From assembly GCA_021737945.1 (NCBI GenBank), contig JAIPCX010000003.1:62001-126000 (forward strand): a stretch of DNA of 64,000 bases, in the 5' to 3' direction. The notes beneath the pieces were generated by a model. It searched no databases. It was not told where the DNA came from and was given only the letters and a program-made list of their open reading frames with translations. The DNA is from Polynucleobacter sp. GTDB lineage: Bacteria > Pseudomonadota > Gammaproteobacteria > Burkholderiales > Burkholderiaceae_D. Shown here piece after piece: positions 8,249 to 16,051 of the stretch. A program made the position numbers and the translations under genes. Every line of letters begins with the position of its first letter. Positions within the stretch are counted from its first letter, which is position 1.

Positions 8249-8682
8249 GGGGTCACCCGGCTGACGCTTAATGAGTAAGAAATGGCCATAACGCCAGTGT
8301 ACGACACACGAATTACTGAACATTAAAATTGGCCAAGGGCCTCATTTACAATAATGTGTATGTCGCTATGGGATCCCCCTTTCCGGGGCACGCTCATAAT
8401 CACAAAGTGTGAGCTACTACATCCTTAATTTGAGCCGGGGAGATGCTGTTTTATTGGGTATTTTATGGCGAGCCAGCGCAGCTGCGCGACGCGGGGCTAA
8501 GCAAATCAAACGCTTAGCTTCGTTCCATTACTCGCGAAATATCTGATTTTTATGTAATCAGTGCTTCCTTAGTAGCTACGATTGATCGACATTTACTAAA
8601 GTACTGGCAACTAAATAAATCTAAAAATTAATCAACGTTGTACTTCGTTCTTGAATTCACCTATCAATTAATAATGCCCACG
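8249..8682. other. Intergenic spacer with two palindromic elements
   Basis: This spacer separates divergent genes. It holds a perfect 12-bp palindrome GCGCAGCTGCGC (8476-8487) and, ten bases on, a perfect 7-bp hairpin GCTAAGC/GCTTAGC (8496-8502 and 8512-8518). A short C-rich/G-rich inverted pair lies at about 8375-8388. No convincing gene is visible; promoters for both flanking genes must lie here. Confidence 0.4.
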
Positions 8683-9198
8683 ATGAACAAAAAAGTATCG
8701 ATAACGCTTTTAATTTTATTGGTGCCCGTTTTGCTACTGACGCACGTAAGCTGGTCCCAAAAAGAAAATGGATTGATGTTTAACGTCGATGGCAGGGATG
8801 TTGATTTCATTGGAATCATCAAGAACGAATGGCGCATGGCCACCAACACATGCAAGACTGTTACGGAGCTGAAAAATGACGATCAAAAGCTCACGATGAT
8901 CAAAACGGCTATTCAGTCGTATAGCCCTCCCGATTCAATCCCAATCAAAGTTATTTACGTCTGGACATCTGGGACGTGGGCTGTGGCAGAGGTTGAATTT
9001 GAAAATCTCTTACCAGCAGTGGTGGTAGTTGAAAACCTCGATACGAGCGCAACAGTGGTCGCAGACGCGATCTGGAGTGGAATGACAGCTCCTTGGAAAT
9101 CAGGGCCATTTATAAGAGCCTACTTAGGCCAGAAGGCCAAGGATATGCCTGATGAACTACTCAACTGTTTTGAATTACAAACGAGCTCTTTCAGATAA
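8683..9198 (+). CDS. Exported or membrane-anchored hypothetical protein
   Basis: The 171-residue protein begins MNKKVSITLLILLVPVLLLT, a classical signal peptide or N-terminal anchor, followed by a soluble domain of about 145 residues. Two cysteines (in NTCKTV and ELLNCFEL) could form a disulfide in the periplasm. Upstream in-frame starts exist (ATG 8674, TTG 8638), but the ATG at 8683 gives the best signal-peptide geometry. No family is recognised. It converges on the exported methyltransferase-like gene at 9224. Confidence 0.55.
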   Translation: MNKKVSITLLILLVPVLLLTHVSWSQKENGLMFNVDGRDVDFIGIIKNEWRMATNTCKTVTELKNDDQKLTMIKTAIQSYSPPDSIPIKVIYVWTSGTWAVAEVEFENLLPAVVVVENLDTSATVVADAIWSGMTAPWKSGPFIRAYLGQKAKDMPDELLNCFELQTSSFR

Positions 9199-9223
9199 AA
9201 AGGGAACAAGTTCAGTTTGGAGC

Positions 9224-10069
9224 TCAAGGCTTCACAAAACGCAATGTCATTCGGTCGGACTCACCTATGGCGCGATACTTGGGTTTGTCGCTGTCACTTA
9301 CACCACGCAAATTGGGTGGTAAATTCCACACACCGCCGGGATGGTCTTTCGTATCAAGCGGGTTGCTATTGATCTCCGAGCTGAGGTCGAGCTTGAAGCC
9401 GGCGGCAGTAGCAGCCTCGATCACGAATTGCTCGGTCATATAACCCGATTCGATTTGTTTAGTTAGAGGCGTGCCTGGTTTCGCCCGGTGTTCAACCACG
9501 CCGAGCACACCACCTGATTTCAAGGCCTGATAAAAACCTTTGAACATCGGCTGTGTGTAACCAGCTTTGGCCCAGTTGTGTACATTGCGGAAAGTCACCA
9601 CCAGATCAGCCACTCCGTCTGGAGCGAACACCGGTGCGGAAGTGTCATAGGTCGTAATCGTCGGCTCGCCGTAAAGGTCGGGGGCGCGTTTTAGCATTAG
9701 GCGGTAAGCGCCATCTCTATCCTTCATGGCCTTCGGCATATCCTCGTTAAGTGCCGGCACGGCTGCATAAAATTGCCCCTGTTTTTTGAGTAATGGACCA
9801 ATGATTTCGGTGTACCAGCCATTCGCAGGCGAGATTTCCACCACGGTCATGTCAGGCTTCAGGCCGAAAAATAGTAGCGTCTCTTTCGGGTGACGGTATT
9901 GATCGCGTGCGCGGTTGGCCTCGGAGCGATGAGCCCCCTGAATGACTGTATCCAATAAAACCTGAACATCGTGCGCGTTAGCAGTGCTGGTAAAGTAGGG
10001 CGCTAAACCGCCAGTGATGAGTATGATGACTGCGATACAGGACATCGCCCAGCTTGTTTTTTTGTTCAT
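9224..10069 (-). CDS. Exported methyltransferase-like protein (COG4798 type)
   Basis: The 281-residue protein has an N-terminal signal peptide (about residues 1-30, ending near TANAHD) and then a methyltransferase-like domain. The motif I region reads TVVEISPANGWYTEI, in which Pro/Ala/Asn replace the usual G-x-G-x-G glycines; NRARDQYRHP and a late VVEHRAKPGT segment are typical of this family of predicted extracytoplasmic methyltransferases. AAGGGA lies about 10 bp before the ATG at 10069. SAM is not normally available in the periplasm, so the actual activity of this family is unclear; the annotation as methyltransferase is by fold only. Confidence 0.75.
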   Translation of the reverse strand: MNKKTSWAMSCIAVIILITGGLAPYFTSTANAHDVQVLLDTVIQGAHRSEANRARDQYRHPKETLLFFGLKPDMTVVEISPANGWYTEIIGPLLKKQGQFYAAVPALNEDMPKAMKDRDGAYRLMLKRAPDLYGEPTITTYDTSAPVFAPDGVADLVVTFRNVHNWAKAGYTQPMFKGFYQALKSGGVLGVVEHRAKPGTPLTKQIESGYMTEQFVIEAATAAGFKLDLSSEINSNPLDTKDHPGGVWNLPPNLRGVSDSDKPKYRAIGESDRMTLRFVKP

Positions 10070-10277
10070 GATCGGAAATCCCTTCAAAATGTTAGTTTGC
10101 CAGATGTAAGAAATTTCAGTTCGACTCTGGGATAGCAACAAGCTAGCTTAATGAAAAAGTTTATCTGTTGTGGTCAGCAGTATCTATACGAGACACTAGC
10201 ACTGTTTGGACTGTTGTTCGGTGGATCAGTCATTGGCTGAGCTAAAATCATATCTTAGTGAATCCTAGGGGATAGTA

Positions 10278-11192
10278 ATGAGTCTGGCGCTGGAACCACG
10301 CCATTGGGTGTTAGTGATTTTTATTGGCTCTGCGCTGTATGCCCACTTTCGTGGCTCTGTGCGATTTGGATTAGTGCGTGCGTTGACAGACTTCACGGTC
10401 TTAATTGCGCCTGTTAATGCGCTGATGTATTTGTTTTCGCGTACGCCACGCACAGCTTATATCGATCAAAACGCATTCCCTGAACTACAGTTGTTGACTA
10501 AAAATTGGGAAATTATTCGCGACGAGGCGATGGCGCTGGCAGAGGGCGGTCAGATACGTGCTGCCTCCAGCTACAACGATATTGGCTTTAATTCTTTTTT
10601 CCGCACCGGCTGGAAGCGCTTTTATCTGAACTGGTACGGCAAAGATTTACCTTCGGCAGCGCAAAGCTGCCCCAAAACGCTGGCGCTGTTAAAGCAACTC
10701 CCCAACATCAAAGCAGCGATGTTCGCCTCCTTGCCCCCTGGTGCGACCCTGGTTCGCCATCGCGATCCGTATGCAGGTTCGCTGCGTTATCACTTGGGGC
10801 TAGTTACCCCCAACGATTCAGAATGTTTTATTGAAGTCGATGGCCAACACTATTATTGGAAAGACGGTGAGGCCGTCATGTTCGATGAAACCTTTATTCA
10901 TCATGCAGCCAATCGTACGGATCAGCAGCGCGTGGTGTTGTTCTGCGATGTAGAGCGGCCGTTGTGGACTGCGCCGGTGCGATGGTTTAACCGATTATTT
11001 GCCAAGTATGTAATGTCATCAGCCGCCTCGCAAAATATCGACGGCGAGAGTATTGGTTTCCTGAATCGGTTTTTTGCCCTCTTTTATCAACTACGGCTGC
11101 AAGGTAAAAAGCTGAAGGCCTTTAGCCGACGGCTTTATTACGTCATTAAATGGGCAGCAATCCTTGGCGCGCTTTGGTTGATTTTTTGGTGA
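10278..11192 (+). CDS. lpxO: Aspartyl/asparaginyl beta-hydroxylase family, LpxO-like lipid A hydroxylase
   Basis: The 304-residue protein matches the length and layout of LpxO, the inner-membrane Fe(II)/2-oxoglutarate oxygenase that 2-hydroxylates the secondary acyl chain of lipid A. There is a hydrophobic segment at each end. The catalytic core carries RHRDPYAGSLRYHLGL (His161), the motif DGEAVMFDETFIHHA (distal His208/209) and Arg218 in QQRVVLFCD, which would bind 2-oxoglutarate. The ATG follows AGGGGATAG. The family also contains peptide hydroxylases, but the membrane segments and motif wording favour LpxO. Confidence 0.8.
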   Translation: MSLALEPRHWVLVIFIGSALYAHFRGSVRFGLVRALTDFTVLIAPVNALMYLFSRTPRTAYIDQNAFPELQLLTKNWEIIRDEAMALAEGGQIRAASSYNDIGFNSFFRTGWKRFYLNWYGKDLPSAAQSCPKTLALLKQLPNIKAAMFASLPPGATLVRHRDPYAGSLRYHLGLVTPNDSECFIEVDGQHYYWKDGEAVMFDETFIHHAANRTDQQRVVLFCDVERPLWTAPVRWFNRLFAKYVMSSAASQNIDGESIGFLNRFFALFYQLRLQGKKLKAFSRRLYYVIKWAAILGALWLIFW

Positions 11193-11263
11193 TAGTTTCT
11201 CATTTACAATAATTCCTGGAATTGCTACATTGGCGGCATTCTGAGCTTCGCGTTTTGCCCCTG

Positions 11264-11656
11264 ATGAGAGTGTCCTTACTAATTCGTGTTGTGGTACCAG
11301 TGCTGGTGCTTAGCTTGGGCGCCTGCGCTAGCCAGCATGAGCTGGCCTCGGTTCAACTCGATAAATCACACCCTCAATATGACAGCTCTGAGTGCCGAGA
11401 CAGTATGGCTGCGGGCCAAAGGCACAAGGATTTGAAACTGGCCAGGATGCTCGTCTCTCCGGCGCTGGTCGCGCTTTCAGGCGGGCTGCTGCTGCCGGTG
11501 GTGGCGGTGAATACGGGTCTGGACCTCTCAGATCATGTGGATGCCTCTGACATGGTTGATCGTTGCGGCGGTCGAGGTAAGAACAATGCTGAAATTGCTT
11601 CTGAAGTCGCCGCCGGTACGGCTTTAGGTTTGGCAGTCGGCCTACCGTCCAAATGA
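11264..11656 (+). CDS. Putative lipoprotein
   Basis: The 130-residue product has a signal peptide with a clear lipobox (LSLGAC, Cys at about residue 21), so it should be lipidated and exported. The mature part contains a hydrophobic stretch (LVSPALVALSGGLLLPVVAV) and a glycine/alanine-rich tail, as in small outer-membrane lipoproteins with a glycine-zipper character. A TTG start at 11222 is possible, but the ATG at 11264 places the lipobox correctly. Function unknown. Confidence 0.65.
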   Translation: MRVSLLIRVVVPVLVLSLGACASQHELASVQLDKSHPQYDSSECRDSMAAGQRHKDLKLARMLVSPALVALSGGLLLPVVAVNTGLDLSDHVDASDMVDRCGGRGKNNAEIASEVAAGTALGLAVGLPSK

Positions 11657-11710
11657 TTATTCAAAACACACCTGCTTTCTGGGTGTTCGGTTCTTTCTAG
11701 CGCAGTAAAC

Positions 11711-12466
11711 ATGGCCGATCGTGACACTACCGGCGGATGGCTTTGGCACCTGCGTGCCTTCTTCCGGCGTAGGCAGTGGAACCCAACGACTGAGTTGATT
11801 GCTGAGTGGCTTGATGGCGTGCAGCCTGCCCATCGTGAATTACTGCTTATAGGCGGTAGCGCGGGTTGGATGATGTCAAGTCGATGGTTGCAGCAGTTTG
11901 AACGGGTAGTACTGATCGATATAGATCCCTATGCGCCGACTTTATTCCGATGGAATCATGGCCGCGCACTGAAGCAGTCATCGACCCGACTTGAGTTTTT
12001 GCAATGCGATGCGCTGCTCGATCTGGGAGCGCTGCTAAACACGTATCCCAACGCGTCTATTTTTTTCGATAATCTGCTCGGCCAGCATGTATACCGAGTG
12101 CCGGATTTTGATCGCGCTGAAAATGATCTGAATAAAATCGCTCAACGACTCGCAGGTCGCGATTGGGGCAGCGTGCATGATTTGTTTTCGGGTCCAGCGG
12201 ATCCGAATACGTTGCCCGCAAAGCCCATCATGAGTTTTGCAGCGACTCAGTCTGCACTGGGGTCTAATGTGGATGGTGTGACGGGCACACCGCTGCACAG
12301 GCGTATGCTAGATCAGGTCGGTGGCGTTGATGAGTGGATGGATCATGTAACGAGCGGTGTTTTTCCGCTGGGTACAAAGACCCGTTTGATCGCCTGGCCT
12401 TTTGTGCCAACGTATGTGCACTGGTTACAGGCAGGGTGGGTGAGTGCCGCATCATCGAACCAATGA
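11711..12466 (+). CDS. Hypothetical protein with a methyltransferase-like N-terminal motif
   Basis: The 251-residue protein is soluble. LLLIGGSAGWMMSSRWL followed by VVLIDIDPYA has the spacing of a Rossmann-fold SAM-binding motif I and its acidic motif II. No other family signature is recognised. It follows the putative lipoprotein gene by about 55 bp and might be co-transcribed. A role cannot be assigned. Confidence 0.55.
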   Translation: MADRDTTGGWLWHLRAFFRRRQWNPTTELIAEWLDGVQPAHRELLLIGGSAGWMMSSRWLQQFERVVLIDIDPYAPTLFRWNHGRALKQSSTRLEFLQCDALLDLGALLNTYPNASIFFDNLLGQHVYRVPDFDRAENDLNKIAQRLAGRDWGSVHDLFSGPADPNTLPAKPIMSFAATQSALGSNVDGVTGTPLHRRMLDQVGGVDEWMDHVTSGVFPLGTKTRLIAWPFVPTYVHWLQAGWVSAASSNQ

Positions 12467-12547
12467 AGAGCAACGTTGAAGGGGCGATTCAGCATAACCG
12501 GTAGAATAAGTGCTTATTTACCCTCGTTTGAACTTTAAGGGCTTGGA

Positions 12548-13354
12548 ATGAAATTTACGTATTTGTTTGCCTCTGTTGCCGTTGTCCTTGCTGCCAGTGC
12601 GCAGGCCGGTGGTCCACCGACTGAGTGGGGCTATGAAGGCCCCAAAGATGCACGACACTGGGGGCAGCTTGATCCGGGATTTAAAACGTGTGGCGTTGGC
12701 AAGCGTCAGTCACCGATTAATCTGGATGTCGCCGAGGTTGAAAAAGGTGGGCTAAAACCCATTCCGTTCACGTATAAAGCTGGACCTGCGGAGTTGCTTA
12801 ATAACGGGCACACCATAGTAATGAATCTGGCGAATTCCGGATCCGCGCGTTTCGATGGATTGGAATATCGTTTGGTTAACGTGCACTTTCACACGCCCAG
12901 TGAAGAAAAAATTAACAGCATGAAGGCGCATATGTCAGCGCACTTTTTTCATCGTGCTGGCGATCTCAAACTTGCTGTCGTTGCCGTCATGTTTAAGTTA
13001 GGTAAAGAAAATGCGGCGCTCAAGGCGATGTTCGACAACATGCCTGAGAAAGAAGGCAAAAAATTTGCGCTAACCAGTTTTAATCCTGCAGATATTTTGC
13101 CTACCGATCCTACGTACTTTTTCTATGTGGGTTCATTGACGGAACCACCTTGCACTGAAGATGTGAGGTGGTATGTCATGAAAACACCGCTGGAAATTTC
13201 GTTTGCCCAGCTAGAGGCGTTCAAGAAGCTTTATAGGATGAATGCCCGATACACTCAAGCCATTAATGGTCGTCGCATTCAAATGATGGTGCCAGATGGA
13301 GAAGGTGCTCCGGCTAGCGCGCCAGCAGCAGGTAGCAAGGCCAGCGGCCATTAA
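12548..13354 (+). CDS. Periplasmic alpha-class carbonic anhydrase
   Basis: The 268-residue protein has a signal peptide (residues 1-20) and the complete alpha-carbonic anhydrase domain that interconverts CO2 and bicarbonate with a zinc hydroxide. Zinc ligands are visible as His113 and His115 in VHFHTPSE and His132 in SAHFFHRAGD; the 17-residue spacing to the third His is that of bacterial alpha enzymes. RQSPINLD and GSLTEPPCTEDVRWYV are family landmarks. A low-complexity Ala/Ser/Pro tail closes the protein. A beta-class enzyme is encoded at 43205-43783, presumably serving the cytoplasm. Confidence 0.95.
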   Translation: MKFTYLFASVAVVLAASAQAGGPPTEWGYEGPKDARHWGQLDPGFKTCGVGKRQSPINLDVAEVEKGGLKPIPFTYKAGPAELLNNGHTIVMNLANSGSARFDGLEYRLVNVHFHTPSEEKINSMKAHMSAHFFHRAGDLKLAVVAVMFKLGKENAALKAMFDNMPEKEGKKFALTSFNPADILPTDPTYFFYVGSLTEPPCTEDVRWYVMKTPLEISFAQLEAFKKLYRMNARYTQAINGRRIQMMVPDGEGAPASAPAAGSKASGH

Positions 13355-13388
13355 AGTTATGTAACTGCAGATAGCTGCATCAGCGCTG

Positions 13389-13772
13389 TTAGATTCTTTC
13401 TAGCGACTGATGCAGGCGAAGAAGTTTTTCTTTGAGTTCTGGCCGAGCGTCAATCAGGTCCGCATTTGGCACGATAGTCTTACCTTGTGATGCATCGTTT
13501 TCTTGAGTTTGTTTGGATGCCCGGTTGCTAGGTAAGAACCAATCAATAGCGCTTAGGATTAGGCTTACCATCAGCCAAAGTATCCAGATACTTCCCGCCG
13601 GTAGTGCGCTTAATTGTCCGATGGCTGAAAGCTCGGTCAACCAACTACCCCATCGCAGTCTGAGCCACCACAACAAATTACCTTGAGCTACGCTAATCCA
13701 CAGCGACACCGCAAAAAAGAGCAGCCAGTTCAGTGCCAGCAAATAGTATGAGCGAGGCGCACCGTCTCTCAT
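13389..13772 (-). CDS. Small membrane protein, partner of the coiled-coil gene
   Basis: The 127-residue product starts at an ATG 7 bp after the stop of the gene at 13780 and is probably co-transcribed with it. It has two hydrophobic segments (about residues 10-30 and 50-75) and a charged C-terminal cytoplasmic tail that ends in a helical, Leu-rich segment. The frame can be extended to a TTG at 13799, overlapping the upstream gene. No family is recognised. Its position suggests a membrane anchor for the coiled-coil protein or the ParA-like ATPase next door. Confidence 0.5.
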   Translation of the reverse strand: MRDGAPRSYYLLALNWLLFFAVSLWISVAQGNLLWWLRLRWGSWLTELSAIGQLSALPAGSIWILWLMVSLILSAIDWFLPSNRASKQTQENDASQGKTIVPNADLIDARPELKEKLLRLHQSLERI

Positions 13773-13779
13773 AGTGCCG

Positions 13780-14277
13780 TTAGGCCTTGAGAGCAGCAAC
13801 TAACTTATCGCTAAGCGACTCAGCGACTTGCATACGCAGTCGTGATGTTTCATGTACTTCTTGTTCGCTACGGTAAGCAGACGAGACTAATTCGGATGCC
13901 AAATTACGCACGCTTTCAACTTCTTGTATCAGTGCTTGGATACGGTCTTCGAGCGCTTTTTTCTCTTGCAGCTTGGTGCCTATCAATTTAATAGCTGCAT
14001 GGACTTGGTTCCATGCTTGAAGGCGAGGGTCATTGATTTGCAGGCTATCGAAAACGTCTTGTATCGATTCACCCAAATTTACCAACGCCTCTGCGGAGAA
14101 TTGTTCTGCTTCGGTCGATTCAGCACGGGGTTCGATACGTGGTTCTACGATGGGTTCTATACGCGCTTCTTTGCGTGGATGATCATGAATCGATACCACC
14201 TCAGCGGTGCTTGCCTCAGACCAGCCGGCCTTAGGCTCGAAACGCATCATGGTCGGCTTTGAAGATGTTTTTGCCAT
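13780..14277 (-). CDS. Coiled-coil protein divergent from a ParA-like ATPase
   Basis: The 165-residue protein has a disordered N-terminal part with repeated Glu/Arg/Pro motifs (ARIEPIVEPRIEPRAESTEAE) and a C-terminal alpha-helical region with heptad-like spacing (about residues 85-160), predicted to be a coiled coil. The ATG at 14277 has AGGAAA about 10 bases upstream; the TTG at 14283 is less likely. It shares a 151-bp divergent promoter region with the ParA-like gene. No family is recognised; the layout resembles adaptor proteins that link ParA ATPases to cargo. Confidence 0.55.
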   Translation of the reverse strand: MAKTSSKPTMMRFEPKAGWSEASTAEVVSIHDHPRKEARIEPIVEPRIEPRAESTEAEQFSAEALVNLGESIQDVFDSLQINDPRLQAWNQVHAAIKLIGTKLQEKKALEDRIQALIQEVESVRNLASELVSSAYRSEQEVHETSRLRMQVAESLSDKLVAALKA

Positions 14278-14428
14278 AATCAAACATTTCCTGTAGAAAA
14301 CTGTTGTGTTGTCGAAAAATATTGATCTATACTCGCAGTTATATTATGGCAAAATTTCCTTGAAAGCAATACTTTCATTGGGAATAATCCAAAAAATCAA
14401 TGGCTTGCATGAAAATCAGAGGATTACC

Positions 14429-15304
14429 ATGAGCAAGGCACTAAAAATACTGATTACCAGCCAAAAGGGTGGCGTTGGCAAAAGCACTGTATCTGCCAAT
14501 TTAGCGGCTTACTTTTCCTATATATCGGGTAAAAAGACCACGCTAGTCGATTTCGACCATCAGGCTACGTCGGGCAAATGGGTCAAAAAAGCCTACCCCA
14601 TTGGTATTCATTGCCAGACCGTTGATCTGCCTAATGCTAAAGGTTCCGGAGTTGCCTTACTTAAAGCTAAGGAATCCTTACGCAAGGCCGTTGATACCAT
14701 GGAAGTCGTCATTGTCGATCTGACTTGGACCGATGTTCTTCCACCTGATTTCCTATTTGAATTTGATTTGGTCTTGGTGCCAAGTTCGTTGTCGCGCGTT
14801 GAGTTGGACAGTACTCTCGAGTTTGTGAATCGTTTCTCGTTTGTCTTCAATTCACGTATGCGTAATCCTCCGAAGTTGGTGATTGTTCCAAGTCGCGTGG
14901 ATAACTTAAATACCTACGAAGGTATTTTCTCCAAATCGTTTAGTGCGGGCTTCTTCCTATCGCCACCAGTGATGTACAGCACCAGTGCAGGCGACTTCTT
15001 TGGAAATGAATTCTTCGTCATGACGAGCAATCAAGAAATTCGCGAGAACTTCCTTGATTTCGGCCGCTCCATAGAGCAACTCGGACAGACTGAAGTCGAT
15101 GTGCGTTCTGCCTCTAAGCAAGCGAGCTTGACACACAAGGTTAGTGGTTCGATATTGGATCGTTTTCGCGCGGTTCGTAATTCGACAGCTGAGCCAACAA
15201 TTAAGCGTCCAGTACCGAATGAAACTTCACCTGCGGGTGTTACACCGAGTTCGCGTGTTAAGTCGTCTATCCCCTCATTTTTAATGATGGGTCGTGACGG
15301 CTAA
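14429..15304 (+). CDS. ParA/MinD-family ATPase (orphan)
   Basis: The 291-residue protein carries the deviant Walker A motif QKGGVGKST at residues 12-20 and a LVDFDHQAT switch region, as in ParA-type ATPases that position plasmids, chromosomes, chemotaxis clusters or flagella. The Walker B region reads VVIVDLTWTD instead of the usual IIDTPP, so the active site is atypical. The ATG at 14429 follows AGAGGATTACC; the frame is open upstream but lacks features. A variable C-terminal tail of about 60 residues follows the ATPase domain. No parB or parS-like repeat is seen. It is divergent from a coiled-coil/membrane-protein pair and close to motB. Confidence 0.8.
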   Translation: MSKALKILITSQKGGVGKSTVSANLAAYFSYISGKKTTLVDFDHQATSGKWVKKAYPIGIHCQTVDLPNAKGSGVALLKAKESLRKAVDTMEVVIVDLTWTDVLPPDFLFEFDLVLVPSSLSRVELDSTLEFVNRFSFVFNSRMRNPPKLVIVPSRVDNLNTYEGIFSKSFSAGFFLSPPVMYSTSAGDFFGNEFFVMTSNQEIRENFLDFGRSIEQLGQTEVDVRSASKQASLTHKVSGSILDRFRAVRNSTAEPTIKRPVPNETSPAGVTPSSRVKSSIPSFLMMGRDG

Positions 15305-15344
15305 AGCCTCAAGCCTCAGCTCAAGCCCTTAATTTAACCACCAC

Positions 15345-16046
15345 TTATTTTTTGTCTTCGCCGCCCGGCGGAGGCGGTGGTGGTGGCGTGCCGTAAAGTA
15401 GTGTTGCCACTCTAGGATTTTCAGCCGCAATCGCCTCAAGTAGTGAATCCACCACCGAAGCTAGCTTTGCAGAATCCGCTGTCCCCATCCACTGGGAGCG
15501 GTTATTTCTAATCATCAGTAGTTGTTCAACCGAGCATTGCTTGGAGCGTTGCTGCAGCCAGCTGAGTGCGCGAGTGCGACGCTTGGTCGTATCTTGTTCA
15601 TCAATGCCGATAGCCCGAAATTCCGCAACGACACAGGGTGGCCCTTCAGCCTTAGCAGTTTTAGGTGCTGCAACATCATCTGCAGTTCCTGCTGGGGCAG
15701 GTGTTGTGCCAGCGGCCGGTTTTTTTGCATCGAGTTTGGCATCCGCTGCTGCAGGCGTTGCGCCAGCTTTGTTGGAGGCGTCTGCAGGTTTTTTAGCATC
15801 CGTAGCAGCAGGTGCGGCAGCGGTTGGTTTGGTAGTGGAGGCAGGGGCGGCAGGGGCGGCAGCTTTTGCGTCAACCTTCGTCGTATCTGTCTTGGCGTCA
15901 GTCTTAGCATCAGCCGGTTTGGCCGCAGCTGGAGTTGCTGCAGGAGTCGCAGCGGGAGTCGCAGCAGCAGGTGCGTTTTGACCGTGAGCCGATGACATTG
16001 TCAGCGCCAGCAAAAGAAACATAGGCGTGGTGGTAAAAACGCGCAT
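15345..16046 (-). CDS. Exported Ala/Pro/Lys-rich protein encoded behind motB
   Basis: The 233-residue protein has a signal peptide (residues 1-22) and then about 110 residues of low-complexity Ala/Pro/Lys/Thr/Asp sequence with repeated AATPAATPAATP and DAKTDAKTD units. A compact C-terminal domain of about 85 residues follows, with two Cys (PPCVVAEF and KQCSVEQL) and a run of seven prolines before GGEDKK. The gene starts 5 bp after the motB stop, so the two should be co-transcribed. The linker would let the C-terminal domain reach across the periplasm. No family is recognised; a link to the stator is inferred only from position. Confidence 0.6.
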   Translation of the reverse strand: MRVFTTTPMFLLLALTMSSAHGQNAPAAATPAATPAATPAAAKPADAKTDAKTDTTKVDAKAAAPAAPASTTKPTAAAPAATDAKKPADASNKAGATPAAADAKLDAKKPAAGTTPAPAGTADDVAAPKTAKAEGPPCVVAEFRAIGIDEQDTTKRRTRALSWLQQRSKQCSVEQLLMIRNNRSQWMGTADSAKLASVVDSLLEAIAAENPRVATLLYGTPPPPPPPGGEDKK

Positions 16047-16051
16047 GCCAC

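Noticed and set aside
8341..11213. The same 15-mer CTCATTTACAATAAT at 8341-8355 and 11199-11213
   Set aside because: In a 64-kb window one or two identical 15-mers are expected by chance, and the contexts of the two copies are unrelated; no -35 elements accompany the TACAAT parts.
14429..15304. Plasmid or chromosome partition ParA
   Set aside because: No ParB partner, parS-like repeats or origin genes are next to it; the divergent partners are a coiled-coil and a membrane protein.
15522..15995. Plus-strand open frames across the Ala/Pro/Lys-rich gene
   Set aside because: They are by-products of the repetitive composition of the real minus-strand gene; their Ser/Cys/Arg- or Ala-rich translations show no domain.
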